A stretch of DNA of 64,000 bases. Source: Neisseria sp. DTU_2020_1000833_1_SI_GRL_NUU_006. GTDB lineage: Bacteria; Pseudomonadota; Gammaproteobacteria; Burkholderiales; Neisseriaceae. Shown here piece after piece: positions 44,474 to 52,589 of the stretch; position 1 is the first letter of the stretch; every line of letters starts with the position of its first letter. Under the pieces are notes generated by a model that searched no databases, was not told the origin of the DNA, and worked only from the letters and a program-made list of their open reading frames with translations. The translations under genes were made by a program, and so were the position numbers. The stretch is from positions 1,054,001-1,118,000 of the forward strand of contig CP135593.1 of assembly GCA_032388755.1 (NCBI GenBank). Direction: 5' to 3'.

Positions 44474-44600
44474 AGTCTCAAATAACAATATTATTTTCAA
44501 ATCTTAATGCAAAATTTTTGTTTTCAGTCGCAAATAACATTATTAGAAGTATAAGATTTTGCATATTCTAGTCGTAAACAACATTGGAATTCACAGCGAA
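44474..44600. repeat. Transposon right end: three TnsB-type sites, terminal repeat and target duplication
   Basis: Inverted copies of the left-end motif: AGTCTCAAATAAC (44474-44486), AGTCGCAAATAAC (44526-44538) and AGTCGTAAACAAC (44570-44582). The terminus GAATTCACA (44587-44595) is the exact inverse of the left TGTGAATTC. GCGAA (44596-44600) is the duplicated target. These sites also surround the tnsA promoter, so TnsB could regulate its own operon. Confidence 0.85.
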
Positions 44601-44630
44601 AGTCATGGCGGCGGTTGCGGTCATCACTGA
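44601..44630 (+). pseudogene. lipA: Displaced native 3' end of lipA
   Basis: AGT CAT GGC GGC GGT TGC GGT CAT CAC TGA encodes Ser-His-Gly3-Cys-Gly-His-His-stop, an ending I recall for Neisseria LipA. It sits directly after the right-hand GCGAA, in the frame that joins lipA when the transposon is removed. Confidence 0.8.
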
Positions 44631-44782
44631 TAAATGGAAAAGGCGTAAGTAATTTTAGTATTGCTTACACTGTTCGCTTTTTTGCATGGCTGTTTTAAAA
44701 AAGTACAAACAACTTAATCATTTCCCGTAAAAAAGGTCGTGTGGGGGACTGTTAGTTTTTGCACAAATAATAAGTAATATAA

Positions 44783-44825
44783 AAAAACGCCGAAATCTCT
44801 TAAAGACGTGGATTTCGGCGTTTTT
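44783..44825. terminator. Strong hairpin near the prophage left end
   Basis: AAAAACGCCGAAATC and GATTTCGGCGTTTTT form a perfect 15-bp stem with a 13-nt loop. It could isolate the prophage from lipA-side transcription or terminate the repressor transcript. Confidence 0.8.
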
Positions 44826-44858
44826 GTGTTTGAAAAAAAGTTGCATCAGCTTTTTCAC

Positions 44859-44884
44859 AAAACCGCGCGGGAATGCGCGGTTTT
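44859..44884 (-). terminator. Hairpin downstream of the repressor gene
   Basis: AAAACCGCGC and GCGCGGTTTT pair around GGGAAT. It lies about 70 bp past the repressor stop. Confidence 0.75.
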
Positions 44885-44954
44885 TTGTTGAAAGCTGTCG
44901 GGTTTTGATGGGGTTTTGATAGGTTTTTAAACGGGTTTTAAGAGGTTTTTAAAA

Positions 44955-45683
44955 TCAGTTCACGGAGCGGCCGAACCATTCGACGCGACCGACGATGGCG
45001 ATGTCGTCGTCTGTATGGCTTAGGTCTATTTCAAAGGGGGCGTAATGTGGGTTGGCTGATGTTACCAATAGCTTGCCCGGCATACGTTGCACGCGTTTGA
45101 CGAAAAGGTCGTTTCCTATGCGTAGGACGTACAGGCCGTCGCGCGGCTCGGTTTCGGCGTGGTTGATTAGGATGTTGTCGCCGTGGTTCAGGATGCCTTC
45201 CATGCTGTCGCCTTTCACGGCGATTACGGAGAGTTTGTCTGTTTGGCGGGTAACGTAGTTTTCTATCCAGTAGCGGCGGAAAGCCATACAGAATAGGGGT
45301 TTTTCGTCGCTTACGGTTTGCCCATGCCCTGCTGCAGCTTCGACGCTGTACCGTGGAATAAAGACGAATTCGCGCAAATCGACGGGATTGCCGAGCGTAT
45401 CGACCGCGCCTGCGTCGGTATCGGATACGGGGAAGGCTCCGGCATTCTCAGGACGGGCGCGGTCAAGGTATGGCACGCCCTTGCCTGTCAGCAACCAGTT
45501 GAGATCGCAGCCTGTAACCTCTTGAATCTTGACGAGGTAATCAGCCGTTGGGACGGCTCCCTCTTTCCAAACTCTATTAAAACCAGACGCTGACATGTCT
45601 ATCTTGTTATAGATGTCAGACGGTTTTACACCTTCAGGCCAAAGGGATTTAAGCCTTTCTAAAAAAGTATCCATAGTATTCAC
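44955..45683 (-). CDS. Phage CI-like repressor with S24 peptidase domain
   Basis: 242-residue LexA/CI-type repressor. The N-terminus has a helix-turn-helix (SDIYNKIDMSASGFNRVWKEGAVPTADYLVKI). The C-terminal S24 domain has the catalytic Ser in GDSMEG and Lys in FVKRVQ. It is divergently transcribed from ner, across an AT-rich operator region, as expected for lysogeny control. RecA-stimulated self-cleavage would induce the phage. Confidence 0.9.
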   Translation of the reverse strand: MNTMDTFLERLKSLWPEGVKPSDIYNKIDMSASGFNRVWKEGAVPTADYLVKIQEVTGCDLNWLLTGKGVPYLDRARPENAGAFPVSDTDAGAVDTLGNPVDLREFVFIPRYSVEAAAGHGQTVSDEKPLFCMAFRRYWIENYVTRQTDKLSVIAVKGDSMEGILNHGDNILINHAETEPRDGLYVLRIGNDLFVKRVQRMPGKLLVTSANPHYAPFEIDLSHTDDDIAIVGRVEWFGRSVN

Positions 45684-45887
45684 TCATTTAAGCAAAACAT
45701 TAAGCAAAAAAGTGTTTCTTTTGCTTAAATAAAATTACTCAAATAATCAAAAAGTTATTAAATTAATCTCTTTTTTGCGTAAAATAATTTAGCAAAAGAG
45801 TTGCAAGAAACTATTTTGCTAAATATAATTCACTCACTTACTCAATAACAGCGGGTAACAAACCTACTTAATTAAGGAAATGCAAAG
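45684..45887. promoter_or_regulatory. Divergent early control region with repeated operator motif
   Basis: AT-rich region between repressor and ner. The motif TTAAGCAAAA and its inverse TTTTGCTTAA, with TTAGCAAAA/TTTTGCTAAA variants, occurs at least five times (for example about 45688, 45699, 45718, 45790, 45823). Further copies occur beside MuA (about 46151 and 46186). The likely ligand is the repressor and/or Ner. Confidence 0.65.
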
Positions 45888-46142
45888 ATGAAAAAAAAGC
45901 AAGAAACCATGACAGATTGGCATCGTGCTGACATTGTGGCTCGTCTTAAAAAGGCGGGCTGGTCGGTAAGGGCATTATCTATTCAAGCCAATTTAGCACC
46001 AAATACATTGGGAAAGGCTTTAGATGCACCATACCTAAAAGGCGAAAAGATTATAGCTGCTGCAATCGGAGTACCTGCAGAGGAGATTTGGCCTTCTAGG
46101 TTTGAGAAAAGAAACCGTAAGCCTACTTTCCCAAGTCTGTAA
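45888..46142 (+). CDS. ner: Ner/Nlp-family DNA-binding protein
   Basis: 84-residue regulator. DWHRADIVARLKKAGWSVRALSIQANLAPNTLGKALD is the Ner helix-turn-helix pattern. In Mu, Ner turns down early and repressor promoters. The ATG at 45888 has an AAGGA ribosome-binding site; a second ATG (45909) is possible. It is the first gene of the early operon. Confidence 0.9.
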   Translation: MKKKQETMTDWHRADIVARLKKAGWSVRALSIQANLAPNTLGKALDAPYLKGEKIIAAAIGVPAEEIWPSRFEKRNRKPTFPSL

Positions 46143-46210
46143 ATAGATAACGGTTTTGCTAAAGAGTTCCAAAAGGGTAACGCATTTAAGCAAAAATAGA
46201 AAGCGTAAAT

Positions 46211-48202
46211 ATGAAAATATCTGCATCAGATATTGCGAAACTAGGTATCCCAAGTCTGCCAACTGATAGGCAAGGGATTGAATACCATGCCAAGAAAAAT
46301 AATTGGCGACACTGTTTTGAGCAAATAGGAAGAGGCCGCCCCAAAAAGCTGTATGAAATCGCCTCCCTCCCCGCCGAAATCCGAGCCGCCATTATGAAAC
46401 GGCAGTCGGACGAACTGACGGAGAAGATGCCGAAAACCCTGCCCCAAATCAGACAGGAGAAGACGGCGATGTCGCCTCAAGTCTTGGCGGAAGCGGCAAA
46501 GCGGCTGAACGAGAAACAACGGTCGGTGGCGGATGCGCGATGCGCGGTGGTGGCGGCGGTGTTGGGTATCAAATATCAATACGGGTGCTCTGCCAAGGTT
46601 GCGGTGGCTCAGTTTTTGAGACTGCTGGCGGAGGGTAAGTTAGACGAGGTTACGCTCGCCAACTTGGAAACGGCCAATGACCGCAGCCGGTCGGCAAAGG
46701 TTGGCGAACGCACTTTAGACGGCTGGATTTCTGCCTACCTTAAGGCGGAAAACGCGACGGAGCGGCTGGTTGCTTTGGCTCCGAAGACGACGAAGGCGGT
46801 CAAACCGATTGAGAGCTACGGTTGGTTGCCGATGTTTATGCAGTTTCACAATATCCCGTCCGCGCCGAAACTGGCACACAGCTACCGCCGATTTGTGCAG
46901 TGGGCTGAAGCGGAAAATATGCCGGTCAATGATGTGCCTAACTTGAGTATGGTGCGGCGCGTTTGGGAAAAGCTCCCGCTGATTATGCAGGAGCGCGGCA
47001 GGAAAACGGGGGCGGCTTATAAATCGCTGCTGCCTTATGTGAAACGTGATTGGGGGGCTTTGAAGCCGAACGATGTTTAGATCGGCGACGGCCACAGTTT
47101 CAAAGCGAAAGTCGCGCATCCGGTACACGGCAGGCCGTTTAAGCCTGAAGTTACGGTGATTATCGACGGATGTACGCGGTTTGTAGTGGGATTTTCGGTG
47201 TCGCTGGCTGAAAGTTGCGTAGCGGTATCGGACGCGCTGCGTATTGGGGTCAAGCACTATGGTTTGCCGATTATCTATTACTCGGACAACGGCGGCGGTC
47301 AGACGGGTAAGACGATAGACCATGAAATCACGGGTATTACGTCCCGACTGGGTATCCGACATGAAACGGGTATCGCGGGCAACCCGCAAGGGCGCGGCAT
47401 CATCGAGCGATGGTGGAAAGACAATCTGATTGAAATGGCGCGACAGTATGAGACTTTCACGGGCAGCGGGATGGACAGCAGCACGAAGAACCTGATGTAC
47501 CGCAAGATGGAAAGTGCGTTCAACGCCTTGGAAAAAGGCAAGGTGCCGACGCAGGAGCAGCAAAAATATTTGAAAAAACTGCCGAGCTGGTCGCAATTTA
47601 TCGCGGATGTGGTCAAGTGTATCGACGAATACAACAACCGCCCGCACGGCGAGCTGCCCCGACATCCTGACGGCGGGCATTATACGCCGAAGGCTTATCG
47701 GGAAATGAGGCTGGAACAGGACGGTATCGCGCCGGATATGTTGTCGGCGGAAGAGCTTGCGACGATGTTTATGCCGCAAGAGGTGCGAAAAGTTCAGCGA
47801 GGTTGGCTGGATTTGTTCAACAACTCTTATTTTTCGGTCGAGCTGGCGGAGTATCACAAGGACGAGGTACGGGTCAGCTACGATTTGGACGACGCTGCCT
47901 TTGTCAATGTATTTGATATGGATGGCAAGTTCATCGCTAAGGCGCAAATCAACGGCAATACCCGCGAGGCGTTCCCGGTCAGCCGACGCGACCAACTGGC
48001 AGAAAACCGCCGAAAAGGCAAAATCAAGCGGGCGGAAAATGCGATCAGGATCGCGAATGCGGAAGTCAATCCGGCTTTGGAACAGGCTGAGGTTTGGGAC
48101 GAGCTGGGAAATTTGGGCGGAAAAGCCATCGAGGCGGAGTATGCGGTATTGCCGAAAACGGGTACAGACGACGAGATTGTCTTGTTTGAGGCGGATATGT
48201 AG
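46211..48202 (+). pseudogene. MuA-like transposase interrupted by one TAG codon
   Basis: DDE transposase of about 663 codons that is intact except for TAG at 47078-47080 (codon 290). The sequence on both sides is in the same frame: KPNDV, stop, IGDGHSFKAKV. MuA relatives usually have Trp here, so TGG to TAG is likely. The stop lies three codons before the first catalytic Asp (D293); D359 (YYSDNG) and E399 (IIERWWK) are downstream. Without suppression only the DNA-binding half would be made. The N-terminus has the Mu winged-helix domain (ASDIAKLGIPSLPTDRQGIEYHAKKNNW). Confidence 0.9.
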
Positions 48203-48241
48203 TCAAAACGGTTTTAAAACACTTTTAATAAGGAAAACATC

Positions 48242-49155
48242 ATGACAAATACGGTCAACAAAGCACTGCAACAAAAACTGGCTGAATTTAAAGCCAAATC
48301 AGGGATGAATCAGACGATGCTTGCACGCGGTATCGGGGTATCTCCGGCATCTATCAGTATGTACCTGAATGATAACTACGCGGCAAAAGGCGGAAATTAT
48401 GAAACCATCGAGCCGAAAATCGAAGCGTTTTTAGAGGTACAGGAAAGTAAGGCGCAACGCGAAGAGCTGGTGTTGGGGTTTGTATCGACCAAGACAACCC
48501 GCCGAATCTCTGAAGTGATGCGCGACGCACACGAAGCAGGCGACACAGTGGTGATCTACGGCCAAGCGGGCTTAGGTAAGACGCAAGCGGTCAAAAACTA
48601 CTGCGAAAAGAATCCCGCCGCCATCCTGATTGAGGCTAATCCGAGCTTTACGGCACTTGTCCTGATGCGCAAGCTGGCGGCAGCGGCGAAGGTCTCCACG
48701 GTCGGCAGCCTGAATGATTTGTTTGAATCGGTATCTGACCGCCTGCGCGATTCTGGTCGTCTGATTGTGGTCGACGAAGCAGAAAACCTGCCATTACGCG
48801 CCCTTGAGATTATCCGCCGATTGCACGATGACACGGGCTGCGGGTTGGTTTTAAGCGGTATGCCCCGACTGGTGGCGAATTTGCGCGGTAAGCATGGCGA
48901 GTTGGTACAACTTTATAGCCGAGTGTCGGTTGCGCTGAATTTGGGCGACTCGATGCCGGACGAGGAATTGGAACAGATTGCACGGGCAGCCATGCCGGAA
49001 GCTGATGATGAGACGATTGCGGAACTGGTTAAGCAAAGCAACATACGCGACGGATGAGCAAGTTGATGCGCGGTGCGGTACGAACGGCAAACAAAAACGG
49101 CATCAAAATGCAATCGGGCATCATCAAAAAATACTCGACATTGATTATCCGATAG
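48242..49155 (+). pseudogene. MuB-like target DNA activator, frameshifted near the C-terminus
   Basis: AAA+ ATPase that delivers target DNA to MuA. The N-terminal HTH (NQTMLARGIGVSPASISMYLND), Walker A YGQAGLGKT and Walker B LIVVDEAENL are intact. The frame ends early at TGA 49055-49057. The expected tail, MSKLMRGAVRTANKNGIKM..., continues in another frame from 49054 to TAG at 49153-49155. A small deletion near 49040 explains this. The truncated product (271 aa) keeps the ATPase but loses about 34 C-terminal residues. The true stop overlaps a DUS. Confidence 0.85.
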
Positions 49156-49244
49156 GTCGTCTGAAACGGTAAGTCTTTGACAGGGCTATATATTTTTTTA
49201 CCCTATGATTTTAATAAGTTGTTGTTTTAGAAGGAAAACGCAAA

Positions 49245-49511
49245 ATGCAAGTTTTGAAGAAAGTTGATTGGAAGATGTTTGTGGCGCGCTCTTTTTGGCG
49301 GTGGGTGCCGGTTGGTTTGACGGTGGGCGTGTGGTGTTTTGTGGGTGGAATGGCGTTGTATGGCTGCACCCAAGAACCCGAACCGGTTGCGAAAGAGCTG
49401 ACGAAGGTTGAGGCGATGGAAAGACAGGCGGATTTGGAAGTTTTGAAAATGGAACGTGCCTACGAGGCAATGAGTGTGGAGCAAAAAATGGAAGGAGTGG
49501 TTTATGAATAA
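49245..49511 (+). CDS. Small phage membrane protein
   Basis: 88-residue protein with one membrane segment (residues 19-40, WRWVPVGLTVGVWCFVGGMALYG) followed by Cys-Thr and a charged coiled C-terminus. An AAGGA ribosome-binding site is 9 nt before the ATG. It could be lipid-modified at the Cys, but the N-terminus is not a typical lipoprotein signal. Early Mu-like region, function unknown. Confidence 0.65.
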   Translation: MQVLKKVDWKMFVARSFWRWVPVGLTVGVWCFVGGMALYGCTQEPEPVAKELTKVEAMERQADLEVLKMERAYEAMSVEQKMEGVVYE

Positions 49512-49641
49512 GGTTAGACGCCCTAAACGGGGGCTGAATCGAGTCAAGAAATTGGCATTGAAACGGGCGGTCGAGGAAATCCGCGCCAAATACGGCGAAC
49601 GGGCGATTATGAAGGGATGGCGTGAGCCAGAAGGGAAGTAA
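49504..49641 (+). CDS. Small basic phage protein
   Basis: 45 codons, very basic (MNKVRRPKRGLNRVKKLALKR...). Overlaps the upstream gene by 8 bp and ends 2 bp before the next. Too short for many gene finders; the tight packing supports it. Possibly nucleic-acid-binding. Confidence 0.5.
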   Translation: MNKVRRPKRGLNRVKKLALKRAVEEIRAKYGERAIMKGWREPEGK

Positions 49642-49643
49642 AA

Positions 49644-49982
49644 ATGTTAACCAAGTTAAAACCCTGCCGAGTTTGCAAACAGATGAAGCCTGAAGTGGCA
49701 TTTGCGTGGACTTGGGATAAAAACGGGGGGCGGAAACGGACGCACCGATGTGCGAAATGTTGGGCGGAGCAGATGGAAAAAGAAGCTCAAGCGAATATGG
49801 AATGGCATCGCGAAAAGCGCGGGACGGTACTTGAGTTTGGACGACCTGCCGTCGCCCGCTCGGTTTGGGGCGATAGCTGGCCCACTGCTCCTGCGATTAT
49901 GGATAACCGGTACTGGACGGCAACAGATACGCGCAAAGCGGATGCCGAATGGGCGTTGAAATTTAGGGAGTCTGCGAAATGA
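49644..49982 (+). CDS. Phage protein with a zinc-finger-like CxxC pair
   Basis: 112 residues. The N-terminus has CRVCKQMKPEVAF and CAKCWAEQ, a probable zinc-binding treble-clef-like pair. The remainder is Trp- and charge-rich. Overlaps the next gene by 4 bp. Function unknown. Confidence 0.65.
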   Translation: MLTKLKPCRVCKQMKPEVAFAWTWDKNGGRKRTHRCAKCWAEQMEKEAQANMEWHREKRGTVLEFGRPAVARSVWGDSWPTAPAIMDNRYWTATDTRKADAEWALKFRESAK

Positions 49983-50152
49983 GCTTTAAAAGACGGAACA
50001 ACGATTGGCAGGCATGGGGACAACACCGCCGCCGCGCGACGAAGTTTATGGTCAAACGAAACCGCGAGCAGGCAATCGCGGAATATCAGGCGCAGTTTGA
50101 AGATCAGGACGGCAAAGGTCGTCTGAAAACGGAAGGAAACAAAGATGAATGA
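49979..50152 (+). CDS. Small basic phage protein containing a DUS
   Basis: 57 codons (MSFKRRNNDWQAWGQHRRR...). A full DUS at 50116-50127 encodes GRLK near the C-terminus. It starts inside the end of the upstream gene (ATGA-type overlap) and overlaps the next by 8 bp. Confidence 0.55.
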   Translation: MSFKRRNNDWQAWGQHRRRATKFMVKRNREQAIAEYQAQFEDQDGKGRLKTEGNKDE

Positions 50153-50315
50153 AAAAGACTTAGTCGAATGGCTCGAAGACCGTGGCGAGCTGATGGTCAT
50201 GAAGAAGGATGGCGAGGGATTTGTGATTGCCGCCCGCGCGCCGGACGGTATTTGGAAAACGGCAGAGGCGGCAACACTGACAATGGCAATAGAAGCTTGG
50301 GAGGAAATACGATGA
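50145..50315 (+). CDS. Small acidic phage protein
   Basis: 56 codons (MNEKDLVEWLEDRGELMVMKK...WEEIR). Overlaps both neighbours by short ATG/TGA junctions, as in the rest of the early operon. Function unknown. Confidence 0.55.
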   Translation: MNEKDLVEWLEDRGELMVMKKDGEGFVIAARAPDGIWKTAEAATLTMAIEAWEEIR

Positions 50316-50785
50316 ATATCGCTAGACCGAATAAAGAAGACCTTGACGCAGTATGGGAGTTGGTCGCGTTTTTAAACAAAATTGAGCAGGGTTTGAATCC
50401 GATTTATCAACCTGCCGACCCAGAGGATGAAGACGATTTTGAATATCTGAGTGATGCGCCTGCGGATGAAGTGTTTGAAGCTTTGGAATCTAAGTCTGCC
50501 AACGCCGGTTTGTCTTGGATTATGACCGTATTGGATACCTTACTGTCTTCGAATAACGACATTGTTGACCAAGAATCTAGTGTTTTGGATTTCTCTCCGA
50601 AATTTAAGCAGGCCGTAAAGGATACGGAAAGATTGGATTTCTTAATTGAAGTCGGGTCAGCCGAATTTTCAAAAGAAAATGGTGAGAAGGCCTGTTGCAG
50701 CTTAAACGAATATGGCATTAGAGGCTATGGAAGCAATTACCGCGAAGCCTTGGATGATGTGATGAAAGAGTGGAAGGAGATGTGA
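50312..50785 (+). CDS. Hypothetical phage protein
   Basis: 157 residues, acidic (NIARPNKEDLDAVWELVAFL, PADPEDEDDFEYLSD). The C-terminal GSNYREALDDVMKEW resembles short host-adapted phage proteins, but I cannot name a family. The ATG at 50312 overlaps the upstream stop; the open frame from 50168 is only a longer reading. AGGAAATACG gives a ribosome-binding site. Confidence 0.65.
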   Translation: MNIARPNKEDLDAVWELVAFLNKIEQGLNPIYQPADPEDEDDFEYLSDAPADEVFEALESKSANAGLSWIMTVLDTLLSSNNDIVDQESSVLDFSPKFKQAVKDTERLDFLIEVGSAEFSKENGEKACCSLNEYGIRGYGSNYREALDDVMKEWKEM

Positions 50786-50982
50786 TGACTACCGGAATGA
50801 TGATTTATCTCTTGAGCTGCGGGCTGATTGGTTTGGCGCTGGTGGTTTTGGCACTGATGAGCCTGATTGAAAACTAGGTTAAGCAGCGTACTAAAGCTGT
50901 TGTTTTGGATGCCTGCGGTATGTTTTTTGGGTTGGTTGTTGTCCTTGTGGCGTTTTTGGCGATTCTCGGGGTGATTAAATGA
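50785..50982 (+). pseudogene. Small two-helix membrane protein split by an in-frame TAG
   Basis: The frame from ATG 50785 encodes MTTGMMIYLLSCGLIGLALVV... and stops at TAG 50875-50877 after 30 residues. The same frame continues (VKQRTKAVVLDACGMFFGLVVVLVAFLAIL) to TGA 50980-50982 with a second hydrophobic helix, overlapping the next gene start. This suggests a 65-residue two-helix protein with one nonsense mutation. Alternatively the first 30-codon piece alone is functional. Confidence 0.5.
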
Positions 50983-51806
50983 ACATCAAATGCCCGAACT
51001 GCGGAGCGGTGCATAGCTTGGACAGTTTAATCAACGATGCCGCCGCATCGTCTGTATTGCGGGCTGTGTTGGATATGGACGCTGAAATGGGCAAGGCGGC
51101 GATACGTTATGTCGGCTTGTTCCGCCCCGCCAAGTCGCAGTTGAGCTGGGCGCGTACCGCGAAGCTGTTGAACGAGTTGATGCCGATGATGAAAGCGCAG
51201 ACGGCGGAGCGCGACGGCGTGTCCCATCCCGCTCCCGCCGAGGCTTGGCTGCACGGCTTTAACGAAACCGTCAACGCCCGCGACCAAGGTCGTCTGAAAC
51301 TGCCGCTGAAATCACACGGTTATTTGCTGGAAATTGTGAGCCAGTGGCAGGGTTCGGGGTTGCCCTCTCCCCAGCCCTCTCCCACGGGGAGAGGGGGCGA
51401 AGGCGGAGCGCCGTCCAAGCTGCGGCAAGGTGTGGCAGCCTTGGGCGCATGGGCCGGTGAAGATTGGGCAAAACAGGAAATCGCGGCAGGTTTTGCATTG
51501 CTCGCCGCGCTCAATCTGCCCAACCGCCCTGCAGCGCAAGACCTGCCGGTAGTCGCGGAAATTTGGTATCGGAAACTGATCGAAACCAAGGAAATCGTCT
51601 CGCCGGAGTATGACCCGAAACGTATTCAGACGGGATTTAAGGTGTTGCAGCAGTCGGAAACATGGCCGCAACCCGCCGAACTGCTCCGCAACCTGCCGCC
51701 ACGGTTGATACCCAGGGCGATGTTGGCGAAGCCCGCGCCGGACAAAGAAAAGGGCCGTCAGAAAATGGCGGAAGTGAAAGAAGCTTTAAGTAAGAAAGGT
51801 AAGTGA
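50979..51806 (+). CDS. Hypothetical phage protein with zinc-like CxxC and an inserted repeat
   Basis: 275 residues. It starts MNIKCPNCGAVHSL (a possible zinc pair with only one CxxC visible), then a helical domain conserved in neisserial Mu-like phages (AAIRYVGLFRPAKSQLSWARTAKLLNEL). A Ser/Pro/Gly insertion at residues about 128-146 corresponds to a CCCTCTCCC palindromic repeat, and a DUS at 51287-51298 encodes GRLK. The C-terminal half has a basic tail. Possible role in phage replication; not established. Confidence 0.65.
   Translation: MNIKCPNCGAVHSLDSLINDAAASSVLRAVLDMDAEMGKAAIRYVGLFRPAKSQLSWARTAKLLNELMPMMKAQTAERDGVSHPAPAEAWLHGFNETVNARDQGRLKLPLKSHGYLLEIVSQWQGSGLPSPQPSPTGRGGEGGAPSKLRQGVAALGAWAGEDWAKQEIAAGFALLAALNLPNRPAAQDLPVVAEIWYRKLIETKEIVSPEYDPKRIQTGFKVLQQSETWPQPAELLRNLPPRLIPRAMLAKPAPDKEKGRQKMAEVKEALSKKGK
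51363..51395. repeat. CCCTCTCCC palindromic repeat within a phage gene
   Basis: CCCTCTCCCCAGCCCTCTCC... ending CGGGGAGAGGG forms a hairpin-capable repeat of the same type as in mfd (about 1817-1848 and 1948-1978). It keeps the reading frame and encodes PSPQPSPTGRGGEGG. Confidence 0.8.
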
Positions 51807-51807
51807 A

Positions 51808-52053
51808 ATGAAAGAGTATGTTTTTAAAATTGTTTCGGAAGATGGGAAGTGTCGCGTCGAGTTGCCCGAAATCAAGCTAAACGGCGAGTATCAAGCTCCT
51901 GACCTGATGGCTGCGTTGACAAGGGAGTTTTTAGGCAGCGTATGTAGTGATGCCGCCCGAGATGCGGAAGGATTTATGAAGGCTGCTGTCACTAATTTAA
52001 AAGCATTGCAACTGGCAAGACAGTTGAGAGATGCGGAACGAAAAGTAAATTAA
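51808..52053 (+). CDS. Hypothetical phage protein
   Basis: 81 residues (MKEYVFKIVSEDGKCRVELPEIKL...). Starts 1 bp after the upstream stop with a GGTAAGTGAA leader. N-terminal beta strands, C-terminal helix. Function unknown. Confidence 0.6.
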   Translation: MKEYVFKIVSEDGKCRVELPEIKLNGEYQAPDLMAALTREFLGSVCSDAARDAEGFMKAAVTNLKALQLARQLRDAERKVN

Positions 52054-52067
52054 GAAAGGAAAAAGAA

Positions 52068-52589
52068 ATGGCTAAACAACGTATCAAACAGGCGGCAATC
52101 GAAGCCGCACAAGACAAAACCGAGGTAACGGCGCATATCCGCACCATCGGCGACCTGAACCGCGAAATCAAACGCTTGGAAACCGAAGCGGGCGATAAAA
52201 AAGCGGTGATTGAAGAAGAATACGCCGCGCTTGCCGCGCCACTGAAAGCCGAATCGGAACGCCTGACCGCCGCCGTCGCCGCCTACTGCGAGGCACACAA
52301 GGACGATCTGACGGAAAACGGCAAGACCAAGACGGTGGATTTTGTGACAGGACTCGTCAAATGGCGCATCCGCCCGCCTAGTGTCAAAGTAACAGGCGTT
52401 GCCGCCGTCTTGGCGTGGATGTCGGAAAAAACGGCATATCAAAGCTTTATCCGCACCAAGCAGGAAATCGACAAAGACACCATCCTGAATGAGCGCGAGC
52501 AGTTCGCCAATGGTCAAGTGCCGGGTATTAAGATTGTGTCGGGACTTGAGGATTTTGTAATTGAGCCTACGGAGCAGGAGTTGATGTGA
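52068..52589 (+). CDS. gam: Host-nuclease inhibitor Gam
   Basis: 173-residue Mu Gam-family protein, which binds double-strand DNA ends and blocks RecBCD, and resembles Ku. Typical features are the long N-terminal helix (IRTIGDLNREIKRLETEAGDKKAVIEEEYA) and TKTVDFVTGLVKWRIRPPSVKV. An AGGAAAAAG ribosome-binding site precedes the ATG. The stop overlaps the next start. Confidence 0.92.
   Translation: MAKQRIKQAAIEAAQDKTEVTAHIRTIGDLNREIKRLETEAGDKKAVIEEEYAALAAPLKAESERLTAAVAAYCEAHKDDLTENGKTKTVDFVTGLVKWRIRPPSVKVTGVAAVLAWMSEKTAYQSFIRTKQEIDKDTILNEREQFANGQVPGIKIVSGLEDFVIEPTEQELM

Larger units (their letters stand above)
35272..44595. mobile_element. Tn7-like transposon inserted in the 3' end of lipA
   Basis: Complete element of 9324 bp. 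Ends are TGTGAATTC (35272) and GAATTCACA (44587-44595), flanked by the direct repeat GCGAA (35267-35271 and 44596-44600). TGT...ACA termini and a 5-bp duplication are as in Tn7. Removing the element and one repeat joins lipA in frame to its native tail. Inside are a tnsA-tnsB-tnsC-tniQ operon on the minus strand, a TnsE-like gene, and a four-gene ABC-3C cargo on the plus strand. The element is AT-rich and has no full DUS, unlike the flanks. No Cas genes or CRISPR array are present. Confidence 0.9.

Noticed and set aside
35275..44592. GAATTC as a 6-bp target duplication with element ends at 35281 and 44586
   Set aside because: This gives non-TG/CA ends and joins lipA in the wrong frame. GAATTC is part of the terminal inverted repeat; GCGAA fits the 5-bp rule and restores the native tail.
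35272..44595. CRISPR-associated transposon
   Set aside because: No Cas genes, repeats or spacer array between the ends.
46715..47995. 426-codon minus-strand frame opposite MuA
   Set aside because: Antisense shadow; the plus strand has clear transposase motifs.
51360..51400. CRISPR-like repeat
   Set aside because: Single palindromic copy in a coding frame; no regular spacers.
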